Positions 31,774-41,105 are shown, counted from the first letter of the stretch. The stretch is 64,000 bases of DNA from Pseudomonas azerbaijanoccidentalis (GCF_019145495.1 NZ_JAHSTU010000001.1:62001-126000); one strand, 5' to 3'. Numbers and translations: made by a program. The notes: generated from the sequence alone by a model not told the origin.

Positions 31774-32358
31774 ATGAGCCAAAAAAATATCTGGTACTTG
31801 CCCGGTCCATTCCACCAGTACCAGGAAGATGTGAAGGCGCTGGCCAAGGAAAACGGTCTGCGCATTGTCGACGCGAACGCCACCGGAAGCCGCGAGGATG
31901 AGGCTGACGATGTTCCGGAGGTGACGGTTCGACAGGTTGAGTCGGCGCCGGTAATGCTGATCGACGGCCAGGGTGGTGTCGATGGTGCTGCGCTGCAGGA
32001 GCTCATCGACAAGTTATATGCTGAGCGCGATGGCATCGTGCTGCTGATCGAAGCGGCCGAAGGCCTGTCGGAGCTGGAACATCCGGGTGCTGGCGAATTA
32101 CCGATCCGCTTGTTCGATGCGCTGAAAGCCTTCCACGAAGGTGTCGTCACCATCGAGGGTGAACGCGATACTCTGGCGGGCGAGGTCGAATTGCTCCGCG
32201 CTGAAGTCGAACGCCTCAAGTCGGCAGTGGAGCCCGTCGACAATGCCGAAAAGATCGCAAGCCTCAAGGCGCAGCTCGACGCTGCCAACGTGACGTATCG
32301 GGCGAATGCTTCGGTAGAATCACTGGAAAAGGCAGTTGCCGATCTGCCAAGGGCTTAA
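31774..32358 (+). CDS. Phage structural-region protein of unknown function, 194 aa
   Basis: ATG 31774 has GAGG eight bases upstream; ATG 31768 is too close. N-terminal half MSQKNIWYLPGPFHQYQEDV, then acidic segments (REDEADDVPEVTVRQVE) and a coiled-coil C-terminus (ERDTLAGEVELLRAEVERLK; EKIASLKAQLDAANV). Between capsid and connector genes. Could be a head decoration or assembly factor. Confidence 0.7.
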   Translation: MSQKNIWYLPGPFHQYQEDVKALAKENGLRIVDANATGSREDEADDVPEVTVRQVESAPVMLIDGQGGVDGAALQELIDKLYAERDGIVLLIEAAEGLSELEHPGAGELPIRLFDALKAFHEGVVTIEGERDTLAGEVELLRAEVERLKSAVEPVDNAEKIASLKAQLDAANVTYRANASVESLEKAVADLPRA

Positions 32359-32415
32359 TAATACGGGTGCCAGGGTTTGGGGCGTCCGAATCCAACCCAT
32401 ACAGCGAGCTGATTC

Positions 32416-32919
32416 ATGACTCTCATCATTGAGGACGGTACCGGCAAGCATGACGCCGAAAGCTACGCATCCGCCGAGGATCTGACGTTTTACGCGGTGA
32501 AGTTCGGCGTCGTCATTCCTGCGGAAGAGCCTGCGCAAGAAGCGCTGCTGCGCCGGGCCGCCTTGGCGATGGATGGCAAAAGCTGGAAGGGGCGCAAGAC
32601 CAACAGCGAACAAGCCCTGGCCTGGCCGCGCCGCGGTGTTGAACTCGATCAGGAGATCAAACCCGACAACTACCTGCCGGCGCGAATCCAGTACGGCCAG
32701 ATGGCCCTGGCTGCCGAGATTCATCAGGACGACATCGATCCGATTGAGAAGCGTAAAGGAGCGGTAACGCTTGAGCGCGTCGAGGGCGCGGTAACTCGCG
32801 AGTACGCGACGATCCCGAACACCAGCGGCCGACTGTTGCCCGCGGCGCCGGATCGGCCGAGCGCCACGCAGTTTGCCGACTATCTACAGAAACGAGGGCT
32901 ATTCGCGGTGCGCGCATAG
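32416..32919 (+). CDS. Head-tail connector, DnaT-like family
   Basis: 167 aa beginning MTLIIEDGTGKHDAESYASA, followed by LLRRAALAMDGKSWKGRK and LAWPRRGVELDQEI. This is the pattern of the 'DnaT-like ssDNA-binding' connector family, a gp6/gp15-type adaptor that joins portal and tail. Position agrees. Confidence 0.85.
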   Translation: MTLIIEDGTGKHDAESYASAEDLTFYAVKFGVVIPAEEPAQEALLRRAALAMDGKSWKGRKTNSEQALAWPRRGVELDQEIKPDNYLPARIQYGQMALAAEIHQDDIDPIEKRKGAVTLERVEGAVTREYATIPNTSGRLLPAAPDRPSATQFADYLQKRGLFAVRA

Positions 32920-32936
32920 CCGAACTGGAGACCACC

Positions 32937-33308
32937 ATGGCCACCTTCTACGACGAAATGGCCGTGATGGCTCTGGAGATGATCACAGAGTTCGGCCAGC
33001 CCGTGACCATCCGGGCATTTACTGTCGGCGAGTACGACCCGGAAACTGGTACCGCACCGCCCGACACGATCACAGAGCAGACTGCCCAAGGCATCCTGCT
33101 CGACTTCACAGGTCAAGAATTCCAGAACAACAGCCTGATCAAGCAGGGCGATAAGAAGCTGAAGATCGCCGCGCAGGGACTTGAGTGGGCGCCTGACCTG
33201 CTGAACAAAATCATCGTTCAAGGCCACACCTGGTCAATCGTCCCGCCGCTGAAAGAGATCAACCCCGCTGGCACGCCGATTCTGTATGAACTGCAGGTGA
33301 GATCGTGA
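32937..33308 (+). CDS. Head closure / neck protein
   Basis: 123 aa. Beta-rich (GQPVTIRAFTVGEYDPETGT; QGILLDFTGQEFQNNSLIKQ; KIIVQGHTWSIVPPLKEI), as in head-closure (SPP1 gp16, HK97 gp9-like) proteins. The stop overlaps the GTG start of the next gene. Confidence 0.75.
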   Translation: MATFYDEMAVMALEMITEFGQPVTIRAFTVGEYDPETGTAPPDTITEQTAQGILLDFTGQEFQNNSLIKQGDKKLKIAAQGLEWAPDLLNKIIVQGHTWSIVPPLKEINPAGTPILYELQVRS

Positions 33309-33901
33309 GCCGGGCCGGTGCCGGACAGTCCGGAAGTTTCGCCCTGAGCCTTGCCGAGTTCGCGGCCCAGGCAACGGAAGCCATCGACGCGAGCCTGCGC
33401 GAAATCATTATCGAGATCGGCAGTAGCGTCATCCGCATGTCGCCGGTGGGTAACCCGGAGATCTGGGCGCAGAACACCGTGGCCCGCCAGTACAACAAAG
33501 CGGTCGACGATCACAACAGCAGTCTCCGCAGCGATCCCGCCAACCTGACTAAGGCAGGCCGACTCAAGCCTGGCCGTAAGCTGAACGATGGAATGGATAT
33601 CGTCGCGCCAGAAGGCTATGTCGGCGGGCGGTTCCGGGCCAACTGGCACCTTTCGATTGATGTCGTCGAGAACGTCACATTTGACGAGGTTGACCCCGGT
33701 GGCCAGGAGACGATTGCCGCGTTGGTTTCAGCCGTGAGCGACTTCACTGCCGGGCAGACCGCGTACCTCATCAACAACCTGCCGTACGCGATTCCGCTCG
33801 AGTTCGGACATTCGACCCAGGCCCCCGGCGGCATGGTCCGTATCACCGTGGCCCGCTTCCAGCAGATCGTGCAGGAGGCCATCAGGAACAACCAGGTATG
33901 A
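33305..33901 (+). CDS. Neck protein, HK97 gp10-like, GTG start
   Basis: 198 aa starting at GTG in a GTGA overlap. The signature SLREIIIEIGSSVIRMSPVG and GGRFRANWHLSID match gp10-type neck/tail completion proteins, as does the end (LPYAIPLEFGHSTQAPGGMV). ATGA-coupled to the following gene. Confidence 0.85.
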   Translation: MSRAGAGQSGSFALSLAEFAAQATEAIDASLREIIIEIGSSVIRMSPVGNPEIWAQNTVARQYNKAVDDHNSSLRSDPANLTKAGRLKPGRKLNDGMDIVAPEGYVGGRFRANWHLSIDVVENVTFDEVDPGGQETIAALVSAVSDFTAGQTAYLINNLPYAIPLEFGHSTQAPGGMVRITVARFQQIVQEAIRNNQV

Positions 33902-34317
33902 GCCACAACATCATCGCCTCGATCTATGAGGCCAAGCTGATCAATTGGGCAAAAGCCTTGCCGGTACCGCTAAAGGTCGTCGTCGAGAACGAGGCCTACA
34001 CGCCCGCGAACGGCGCCACTTACCTGAAGGCATTCACGCTACCGGCTGACACCGCGAGCAACACGCTCGCTGGTGATCACAAGCTGTTCACCGGAGTGTT
34101 TCAGGTCAGCATCGTGACACCGTCCGGCAAGTTCCGTGGCGCGGCAGGCGCGATAGCCGACCAGATTGCCGCTTTGTTCCCTCTGTACGAGCGAATCACG
34201 AAAGGCACGCTCACCGTGGTGACCATGAGCCCGGTGGACCCTGGCCCTGGTATCGCTGACGACACCACCTACACGGTGCCGGTGTCTTTCATGTACCGCG
34301 CTGACACCACACCCTAA
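33898..34317 (+). CDS. Tail terminator-type protein (DUF4128)
   Basis: 139 aa. MSHNIIASIYEAKLINWAKA, then VSIVTPSGKFRGAAGAIADQ and LFPLYERITKGTLTVV, typical of the lambda gpU/DUF4128 tail-terminator group. It caps the tail tube at the head end. Confidence 0.8.
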   Translation: MSHNIIASIYEAKLINWAKALPVPLKVVVENEAYTPANGATYLKAFTLPADTASNTLAGDHKLFTGVFQVSIVTPSGKFRGAAGAIADQIAALFPLYERITKGTLTVVTMSPVDPGPGIADDTTYTVPVSFMYRADTTP

Positions 34318-34340
34318 TCCGCCCGTTGGGCAAACCCAGA

Positions 34341-34362
34341 ACCCGCCGCTGAGCGGGTTTTG
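34341..34362 (+). terminator. Intrinsic terminator before the tail tube gene
   Basis: ACCCGC-CGCTGA-GCGGGTTTT. One of several hairpins set just before a ribosome-binding site in the late operon. Confidence 0.65.
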
Positions 34363-34388
34363 TCATTTCTGCACAGAGGAAACACCCG

Positions 34389-35042
34389 ATGAGCGCCATT
34401 CTCCCCAACGGCTCCATTCTCGAAATCGCCGGGACTTTCAGCACTGCGAAGCCGGTCACCGCAATCACCAACGCCAATCCGGCGGTCGCCACGGCTGCGG
34501 CTCACGGCCTGGCTGACGGTGACGTCATCGTCGTCGCGTCCGGCTGGACCCGTCTGAACGACAAAGTCGCGCGCGTGGCTGAGTCGGACACCGGCACCTT
34601 CGAGCTCGAAGGCATCAACACCACCAACGCTGTTGTGTACACCGCCGGTGCTGGCGCAGGATCGGTGCGCGCTGCCAGCGGCTGGGCTCAGATCAGCCAG
34701 ATCACCGACAGCACCAGTTCCGGTGGCGACCAGCAGTTCACCACTTTCGGCTTCCTCGAAGAGTCGGACGACCGCCAGCTGCCGACCACGAAGTCGCCGA
34801 TCAGCATGACCATCACCGTGGCGGATGATCCTGATCTGCCGTATGTGGCAGTGGTGGAAGCAGCCGACGACGATCGTGCGCCGCGTGTGCTGCGTCTGAC
34901 CCTGCCGAATGGCTCCGTGATCTACTACAACGCGTATGTGTCGATCACGTCGACTCCGACGCTGTCCCGCAACAACATCATGACCCGAACCATCACCCTG
35001 TCCCTGGCTGCACGCCCAACCCGCTATGCGGCAGCGGTGTAA
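34389..35042 (+). CDS. Major tail tube protein
   Basis: 217 aa, almost all beta (GSILEIAGTFSTAKPVTAIT; DGDVIVVASGWTRLNDKVAR; SDTGTFELEGINTTNAVV), matching lambda gpV-like tail tube proteins with a C-terminal extra domain. RBS CAGAGGAAACACCC. Followed 3 bp later by the tail chaperone. Confidence 0.88.
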   Translation: MSAILPNGSILEIAGTFSTAKPVTAITNANPAVATAAAHGLADGDVIVVASGWTRLNDKVARVAESDTGTFELEGINTTNAVVYTAGAGAGSVRAASGWAQISQITDSTSSGGDQQFTTFGFLEESDDRQLPTTKSPISMTITVADDPDLPYVAVVEAADDDRAPRVLRLTLPNGSVIYYNAYVSITSTPTLSRNNIMTRTITLSLAARPTRYAAAV

Positions 35043-35045
35043 TCC

Positions 35046-35429
35046 ATGGCTAAATTCTCGATTGCACCAAAGCCCACGTTTACCGTGGAAGTGGCAATCC
35101 CCCAGGTCGGCGGCAGGCCGGCCATGGTCCCGTTCACGTTCAAATACCGTGATCGCACGGAATTGGCCGAACTGTTCGACGCCTGGAAGGAAAAGGCCGA
35201 GGCCATCGGTGAGCGCTTCAAGGGTACCGAGCCGACGCTGTCCGAAGTCACGGCGGCCGAGGTTGAGCAGGGTGTGGCCCAGATCAAGGATCTTGTCGTG
35301 TCGTGGGGCTTTGGCGACAAATTCAACGACGAGTCGATCACTGCCCTGGTGAAAAGCTGCATTGGTGTCTCTGACGCTGTAGTGAAGGCTTACAGCGATG
35401 CATTCGGCAATGCCCGCTTGGGAAACTGA
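35046..35429 (+). CDS. Tail assembly chaperone (gpG-like)
   Basis: 127 aa. MAKFSIAPKPTFTVEVAIPQ, VPFTFKYRDRTELAELFDAW and helical C-terminus match phage TAC proteins. The last codons are a slippery GGGAAAC directly before TGA, allowing -1 shift into the next frame and a GT-type fusion. It binds the tape-measure protein during tail assembly. Confidence 0.88.
   Translation: MAKFSIAPKPTFTVEVAIPQVGGRPAMVPFTFKYRDRTELAELFDAWKEKAEAIGERFKGTEPTLSEVTAAEVEQGVAQIKDLVVSWGFGDKFNDESITALVKSCIGVSDAVVKAYSDAFGNARLGN
35420..35426 (+). promoter_or_regulatory. -1 ribosomal frameshift site GGGAAAC
   Basis: In the chaperone frame the codons read TTG GGA AAC TGA. The heptamer G GGA AAC obeys the X XXY YYZ rule and differs from lambda's GGGAAAG site in one base. 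The -1 frame stays open from here to 35752. Confidence 0.8.
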
Positions 35430-35752
35430 CGGCCGCCGCCCGGGCGCTGTATGAGCCCGGGCCATCGGAATCGGCCCTGGCTGCCTTCGGGCTGACCAAG
35501 GCGGATATTCCTGGCGTGGAATACGAGATCTGGCCGGATGGCTGGCTCTCGTTCCTCGTCATGGATGCCATGGGCACTCAATGGCGAACCGGCGCGTGCG
35601 GCGCAACAGGTCTTGACTACGGGGTGCTGCCAAACGTGATGCGGCTCGTCGGCGTTCCGGCGAAGGATCGCCCCCGCGTTTTTCAGGACATCCGCGTCAT
35701 GGAGTCGGAAGCCATCGCGGTCATGGCTGAGGCACGCGATAACAGCCCGTAA
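35426..35752 (+). CDS. T-like extension of the tail chaperone, made by -1 frameshift
   Basis: Without a frameshift this frame has no good start (only a GTG at 35516). Entered from the GGGAAAC heptamer it gives 108 residues starting LTAAARALYEPGPSESALAA, then GLTKADIPGVEYEIWPDGWL and VFQDIRVMESEAI, a DUF1799-like protein common after TAC genes. The full fusion would be about 234 aa. In lambda the T part recruits the tail tube subunit. Confidence 0.8.
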   Translation: MTAAARALYEPGPSESALAAFGLTKADIPGVEYEIWPDGWLSFLVMDAMGTQWRTGACGATGLDYGVLPNVMRLVGVPAKDRPRVFQDIRVMESEAIAVMAEARDNSP

Positions 35753-35779
35753 AAACGGGCACTTATTCAAGGTGAGTCG

Positions 35780-38767
35780 ATGAACATTGCAGAACTCGGC
35801 ATCAAGGTCGATTCGGCTGATGCCGCCAACGCTGCGAACGATCTCGACAAGTTGACCAAGGCCGGTGATCGCGCTGAACAGTCCGCCGTTGGCCTGATGA
35901 AAGAGATGGAGGCGCTGGAGAAGTCGCTGTCGAAGGGCGCGACCACCACGCAGGAGCTGGCCAAGCAGCGCGAGAGCCTGGCGAAACTCACTCAAACCGG
36001 CGCATACGGTGAAGCTGAATTCACCAAAATCAGTGCGCAGCTCGACAAGCAACAGGTCGCCCTGGCCAAGTCCACCATGGACGAGCAGAAGGCTTTGAAC
36101 AGCCTGCTGGGGGCAATTGACCCGGCCCGGGCAGCTATGGCCAAACTGGATGGTCAGGTTGAGCAACTGGGCAAGCATCTGGATGCTGGTCGCATCAGTC
36201 AGGACCAGTACAACAGCGCACTGAGCAAGATCGACAAGGACTACGACAAGCTCAACAAAACCGCCACCGGCTTCGACAAGTTGCGCCTCGGGACCCGCCA
36301 GGCGCAGGAAAATGTCGTTCAGCTCGGCAACGCGCTGTCGTCTGGCGATTGGGGTAGCGGTGTTCGTGCCGTTGCGCAACTGGGCGCGGGCGCGGGCGCC
36401 TCTGCCGCCGGACTTCTCGCCATCCTTGCACCTATCGCCCTGGCTACTGCCGCTGTGGGTGGCTTGGCTGTCGCCTACTACAAGGGCAGCAAAGAGCAGG
36501 ACGCCTACAACAAATCCCTGATCCTCACCGGCAACTATGCCGGTGTGAGCGCTGCGCAGTTGGGCGACATGGCGCGCCAGGTGAGCGCCACGGTAGGCAC
36601 CACCGGGCAGGCGGCCGAAGTGCTCGCACTACTGGCGGGAAACGGGAAGATCGCCGGCGAGAGCTTCGCCGAAATTACCCAGGCTGTCGTGTCGATGCAG
36701 GAGGCCACAGGCAAGGCAGTCAGCGAAACGGTCGCTGAGTTTTCCAAGCTGGCTGATGATCCGGTCAAAGCATCTGCTGCGCTGAATGAGCAATACCACT
36801 ACCTGACGGCCTCGGTTTACTCGCAGATCGCGGCCCTGGAAGAGCAGGGCGACCACGCAGGGGCGGTCAAGCTCGCGACGGAGCAGTACGCCGACGCGAT
36901 TAATGATCGAACCCCCAAAATTCTGGAAAACCTGAGCTATTGGGAGAAAGGCTACAACTTGGTAGCCCGCGCAGCGGACAGGCTGAAAGATATTGGTCGG
37001 CCTAATCTGGATCTCGATATTTTCTTCGCGCAGCGGAGTTTAGATAACGCGAAAGCAGGAAATGTTGGGCTGTTCCAGGACAAACAGGTCATGGTGGAGT
37101 ACTACCAAGACCAGCTCAACATGCTGGAGGATCAGAAGGCCGCGGCTGCTGATATTGCCAAGTGGGAAGGCGAACAGGCGAAGGCGCAGCAAAGCGCAGT
37201 CGTAGCGATGTCCAAAGTGGACGCCATCACTAAGTCCTCACTGACCAACGAGCAAAAGCGCGCCGAGGCAATCAAGGATTACAAGAAAAGCCTGGACGAT
37301 ATCCGCAAGGTCGATCCGAACGACTCCCGGCTTGATCCAGCTGCGGTTGCCAAGAACATCGCGAACATCTACGACAAGTTCAAGGATCCGAAGGTCGCTG
37401 CGGGCAGTGTCGACACTACCGGCTTCAACAACGCGAAGAACGCACTGGCCGAAACCCTGGCCTACTACAAAAACGCCGACAAGGAGTTGGAAGCATCCCA
37501 GCGCGCCGGCGTGATCAGCCAGGCCAGTTACACCGAGCAGCGGATCAGCCTGTTGAAGCAGCAGGCCGACGAAGTCGCCCAGGGCTACCAGGCGGAGATC
37601 GATGCGCTTGAAGCTGCCAAGGCGAAGAAGGGCACCACTGGTGCCCAGATCATCCAGATTGATCAGAAGATCGCCGACGCCCGAACCGCAATGGTCAAGG
37701 CTCAGCAGGACAGCGACAGCGAACTGGCAGTCATTGCAACGAACGAAGAGGGGCGATTGCGCAAGCAGACGCTGGCCGTCAACACGTACACCAGCGCTTT
37801 GCAGCAGCAGGTCGACACGCTTCGTCAGCAGGGCCTGCGCGCAGCATCGAGCCTCGGCCAGGGAGACCGGCAACGCGGGCTGACGGATCAGCAAAACGGA
37901 ATCGACGACCGCTTCAATCAGCAGCGCCTGGAACTGGCCAATCAATACGGCGACGGCTCGCGCGGCATGAGCCTCGACGAGTACACCCAGAAGCTGGCAG
38001 CGCTGAAAGCCACTCAGCAGGGTCTGCATGACACGGTGCGGGCCAACTACGACGACATGACGGATGCCCAAGGCGACTGGAGTGCCGGCGCGTCGTCGGC
38101 TTGGCAGAACTACCTGGAGTCGGCACGGGATGTTGCGGGGCAAACGAAGAGCCTGTTCACCAACGCCTTCAGCTCGATGGAGGACGCAATCGTCAACTTC
38201 GCCATGACCGGGAAGCTGTCGTTTGCCGACTTCACGAAGTCGATCCTCGCAGACATGGCGCGAATCGCCACACGGCAGGCCAGTTCTGCGCTGCTGGGCA
38301 GCCTGGTCGGCGCGGCAACCGGTTACTTCGCCGGCAGTGGTTCGTCGCCGTCGTCAGCAGGGTCTACTCAGGGTGGCTACTCCAATGTCGATTTCTCTGG
38401 TTATCGCGCTGCTGGCGGCCCAGTCGCAGCCAACTCCTTGTACGAGGTCAACGAACTCGGTCCGGAGCTCTACAACGAGGGCGGCCGATCATTTCTCATG
38501 ACCGGTGCGAACGGCGGTAGCGTCACTCCGCTCACTTCCGGCGCACGTATTGCGGCAATGAGTGGTGGTGGCGGAGAAGGTGGAATCAGCATCAACGCGC
38601 CGGTCAGCGTCGTTACCCAAGATCGAAGCTCTGAAGGGATGCAACTCGATCAGCAGGCGCTGACACAAAACCTTCAAACGCAGATGAAGGCCGCAGCCGA
38701 AAAAGCTGTGGCCGAATCATGGCGGCCAGGTGGTACCAGCTTCCGTAACGTCAATGGGAGGGCCTGA
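35780..38767 (+). CDS. Tape measure protein
   Basis: 995 aa, which suggests a tail of about 150 nm by the usual 1.5 angstrom per residue. Coiled-coil N-terminus (DLDKLTKAGDRAEQSAVGLM), a hydrophobic stretch (AAGLLAILAPIALATAAVGG) near residue 215, long helical repeats and a lambda gpH-type C-terminus (SFADFTKSILADMARIATRQ; YEVNELGPELYNEGGRSFLM). It ends TGATGG into the next gene. Confidence 0.95.
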   Translation: MNIAELGIKVDSADAANAANDLDKLTKAGDRAEQSAVGLMKEMEALEKSLSKGATTTQELAKQRESLAKLTQTGAYGEAEFTKISAQLDKQQVALAKSTMDEQKALNSLLGAIDPARAAMAKLDGQVEQLGKHLDAGRISQDQYNSALSKIDKDYDKLNKTATGFDKLRLGTRQAQENVVQLGNALSSGDWGSGVRAVAQLGAGAGASAAGLLAILAPIALATAAVGGLAVAYYKGSKEQDAYNKSLILTGNYAGVSAAQLGDMARQVSATVGTTGQAAEVLALLAGNGKIAGESFAEITQAVVSMQEATGKAVSETVAEFSKLADDPVKASAALNEQYHYLTASVYSQIAALEEQGDHAGAVKLATEQYADAINDRTPKILENLSYWEKGYNLVARAADRLKDIGRPNLDLDIFFAQRSLDNAKAGNVGLFQDKQVMVEYYQDQLNMLEDQKAAAADIAKWEGEQAKAQQSAVVAMSKVDAITKSSLTNEQKRAEAIKDYKKSLDDIRKVDPNDSRLDPAAVAKNIANIYDKFKDPKVAAGSVDTTGFNNAKNALAETLAYYKNADKELEASQRAGVISQASYTEQRISLLKQQADEVAQGYQAEIDALEAAKAKKGTTGAQIIQIDQKIADARTAMVKAQQDSDSELAVIATNEEGRLRKQTLAVNTYTSALQQQVDTLRQQGLRAASSLGQGDRQRGLTDQQNGIDDRFNQQRLELANQYGDGSRGMSLDEYTQKLAALKATQQGLHDTVRANYDDMTDAQGDWSAGASSAWQNYLESARDVAGQTKSLFTNAFSSMEDAIVNFAMTGKLSFADFTKSILADMARIATRQASSALLGSLVGAATGYFAGSGSSPSSAGSTQGGYSNVDFSGYRAAGGPVAANSLYEVNELGPELYNEGGRSFLMTGANGGSVTPLTSGARIAAMSGGGGEGGISINAPVSVVTQDRSSEGMQLDQQALTQNLQTQMKAAAEKAVAESWRPGGTSFRNVNGRA

Positions 38768-39105
38768 TGGCAATCGAGACATTCACCTGGCCAACAGAAC
38801 GCGGGAGTTCACCCGAGATTACCTATCGGGTGCGCACCTCAAAGTTCGGTGGCGGCTACAAGCAGGAAGTAGGTGATGGGCCGAACAACAAGGAAGACTC
38901 CTACCCAGTCACCTACAGCGGCCCGCAGGCCAAAGTACTGGAGATCATGGAGTTCCTTGACCGTCACGCTGGTGCGAAAGCCTTCCTTTGGACGACGCCA
39001 TTGGGTCAGCTCGGCTTGTTCAGCTGCAAGAATCCCGTGCCCACCCCGGTGGGCGGCGGCGTTTTCAAACTCACCGCCACGTTCGAGCGTGCATTCCATC
39101 CATAA
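38767..39105 (+). CDS. Minor tail protein M
   Basis: 112 aa, lambda gpM-like: FGGGYKQEVGDGPNNKEDSY, ILEFLDRHAGAKAFLW-like core (MEFLDRHAGAKAFLWTTPLG) and KLTATFERAFHP. Tail-tip assembly gene in the standard M-L-K-I-J order. Confidence 0.9.
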   Translation: MAIETFTWPTERGSSPEITYRVRTSKFGGGYKQEVGDGPNNKEDSYPVTYSGPQAKVLEIMEFLDRHAGAKAFLWTTPLGQLGLFSCKNPVPTPVGGGVFKLTATFERAFHP

Positions 39106-39114
39106 GGGGCAACC

Positions 39115-39864
39115 ATGCCGCTGATTAGTGACATCCAGGTGCTTGAGCCTGGCAGTGAAGTCTTGCTCTTTGAATTGGACGGCACGGACTACGGGGCGGA
39201 TATTCTGCGTTTTCATGGGCATGCAATACCGCACTCGGCGGCAGAGTTGATCGCTGCTGGCGCTGATGCCGACCAGTTGCCGGCGAAGGCGATCTACTGG
39301 CAGGGCAATGAATACAGCGCCTGGCCGATGCAGATCGATGGCATCGAGGCGAACGGCGACGGCACCGCGGTTCGGCCGACACTGTCTGTGGGCAACGTCA
39401 ACGGGCGCATCACCGCGCTTTGCCTGGCCTTCGAGGATCTGCTCGAATTCAAGCTGACGATGCGGCACACGCTCGGCACCTACCTTGACGCGGCGAACTT
39501 CCCGGCCGGCAACCCAGCGGCCGACCCAACCCAAGAGACGATCGAGGTCTGGTACATCGACCAGAAAATGAACGAGGACGGGGAGAACGTCAGTTGGGAG
39601 TTGGCCAGCCCTGGCGATGTCGGTAATGAGTCAATCGGCCGGCAAGCCACAACGCTGTGCCATTGGTGTCTTATCGGCGGATATCGCGGACCGAACTGCG
39701 GCTACACCGGCCCGTACGTCACGAAGGACGGCGTCATCACCGACAACCCTGAACTGGACCAATGTGACGCCACGCTTGGAAAGGGCTGCATCCCGCGCTT
39801 CGGCGAGGGTAACCCGCTGCCGTTCGGTGGCTTCCCGGCTGTTTCTCTGATTGCCAGGAGTTGA
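39115..39864 (+). CDS. Minor tail protein L, Fe-S cluster type
   Basis: 249 aa. The N-terminal beta domain (GTDYGADILRFHGHAIPHSA) and the C-terminal cysteine cluster (LCHWCLIGGYRGPNCGY; QCDATLGKGC) match lambda gpL, which carries an iron-sulfur cluster in its C-terminal domain. Part of the tail tip. Confidence 0.92.
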   Translation: MPLISDIQVLEPGSEVLLFELDGTDYGADILRFHGHAIPHSAAELIAAGADADQLPAKAIYWQGNEYSAWPMQIDGIEANGDGTAVRPTLSVGNVNGRITALCLAFEDLLEFKLTMRHTLGTYLDAANFPAGNPAADPTQETIEVWYIDQKMNEDGENVSWELASPGDVGNESIGRQATTLCHWCLIGGYRGPNCGYTGPYVTKDGVITDNPELDQCDATLGKGCIPRFGEGNPLPFGGFPAVSLIARS

Positions 39865-39866
39865 CC

Positions 39867-40631
39867 ATGCGCAAGCACATCTTGAACGCCATCCAGGCGC
39901 ACGCGGCGGCCGAGTACCCGAAAGAGTGCTGCGGGCTGCTGCTGTCGGTCGGACGAAAACAGCACTACTTCCCGTGCCGCAACGTTTCCAGCGAGCCGAA
40001 CGAAGAATTTCGGATCGATCCGGAGGAATACGCCGCGGCCGAGGATATAGGCGAAGTGATCGGCGTCGTGCACTCGCACCCAGATGCAACCAGCCGACCT
40101 TCACCGCGCGACCTGGCTATGTGCGAAGCGACGGCCATCCCGTGGCATATCCTGAGTTGGCCGGAGGGCGATCTGCGCACCATTGTCCCGACCGGAGACG
40201 TCCCGCTTCTGAAACGTCCGTTCGTACATGGTGCGTGGGACTGCTGGCAGGTCTGCGCCGATTGGTACAAGCGCGAGTGGGGGCTGGAGTTCGAAGCCTT
40301 CAAGCGCGCCGACGGCTGGTGGGAGAGCAAGGACAACACCAGTCTGTACGAGGCCAACCACGAGGCCGCCGGCTTTTACCGCGTTGACCAGCCGCAGCGC
40401 GGCGACATGATCGTGATGGAAGTAGGGCGGACGGTTCACCCGAACCATGCCGGGATATTTCTTGGCGACGATCCGGCACTACCGGGTGAGGATGCCGCAA
40501 CGTTTGGCCCAGGCCCGTTCCTGCTGCACCACCTGTACGGACGGCCGTCAGAGGTCATCGTCTTCGGCGGTCCGTGGCTCGACCGTACGCGCCTGATACT
40601 CAGGCACATAAATGCGCAACCACTTACATGA
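39867..40631 (+). CDS. Tail tip assembly protein K: JAMM plus NlpC/P60 peptidase
   Basis: 254 aa from ATG 39867. The N-terminal JAMM metalloprotease has Glu20 (ECCG) and HSHP-x6-S-x2-D (His69, His71, Asp82). The C-terminal NlpC/P60 domain has Cys126 (WDCWQVCADWY) and His194 (HPNHAGIF). Lambda gpK has the same two domains. It acts in tail-tip assembly, perhaps also on peptidoglycan. Confidence 0.93.
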   Translation: MRKHILNAIQAHAAAEYPKECCGLLLSVGRKQHYFPCRNVSSEPNEEFRIDPEEYAAAEDIGEVIGVVHSHPDATSRPSPRDLAMCEATAIPWHILSWPEGDLRTIVPTGDVPLLKRPFVHGAWDCWQVCADWYKREWGLEFEAFKRADGWWESKDNTSLYEANHEAAGFYRVDQPQRGDMIVMEVGRTVHPNHAGIFLGDDPALPGEDAATFGPGPFLLHHLYGRPSEVIVFGGPWLDRTRLILRHINAQPLT

Positions 40632-40656
40632 TGCGGCGTGGCCGCTGGAGTGTGTC

Positions 40657-40830
40657 ATGAGTCAAATTATTCGCCATGCAACGGCCGGTCTTGTAGATCC
40701 CTTCCCTGGAAATCGTGACGCAGGGAAGGTATTGGATTGGCTCAGTCGCCAGATTTCTCAGACGAAACTGGGGAAAGACCTGTTAGCAGAGCTTCAAGAG
40801 GAGCATGGTAAATCGAGTCGCCGCCTTTGA
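40657..40830 (+). CDS. Small protein between K and the inserted genes, 57 aa
   Basis: ATG 40657 is preceded by GGAG at six bases. MSQIIRHATAGLVDPFPGNR, then a helix (DLLAELQEEHGKSSRRL). Its 3' half overlaps the convergent gene 40742-41065, so one of the two may be wrong or shortened by the insertion. Function unknown. Confidence 0.4.
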   Translation: MSQIIRHATAGLVDPFPGNRDAGKVLDWLSRQISQTKLGKDLLAELQEEHGKSSRRL

Positions 40831-41065
40831 ATTTTGGTTGTTCTGGAAGTTTGGACTTCAGCACTTCAACCAATTCAATCATTTTATTGCGCTTATCAAA
40901 TCCGGTGGCTGCTAGGGAAACTCCGATTGCGGTCAGCGCAGCGAGAGTACCAGCCTCAAACGGTGTGATAACGTGATCGCCGCTGCTCGCCTCTACCTTC
41001 TTTTCGACTGATTTCAGTCGCTCATCAAGACTTTGCATGCTAATTCCAGCAGTGTTTTCGCTCAC
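40742..41065 (-). CDS. Reverse-oriented cargo protein with membrane segment, 107 aa
   Basis: GTG 41065 follows GGAGG. An N-terminal coiled coil (MQSLDERLKSVEKKVEASSG) leads to a hydrophobic segment (TPFEAGTLAALTAIGVSLAA) and a polar tail. It is transcribed against the tail operon. An inner-membrane cargo protein, function unknown. Confidence 0.6.
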   Translation of the reverse strand: MSENTAGISMQSLDERLKSVEKKVEASSGDHVITPFEAGTLAALTAIGVSLAATGFDKRNKMIELVEVLKSKLPEQPKFKGGDSIYHAPLEALLTGLSPVSSEKSGD

Positions 41066-41105
41066 ATTGACCTCCAGGTCATAAACGCGCCGAAATTGGC
41101 GCTAC

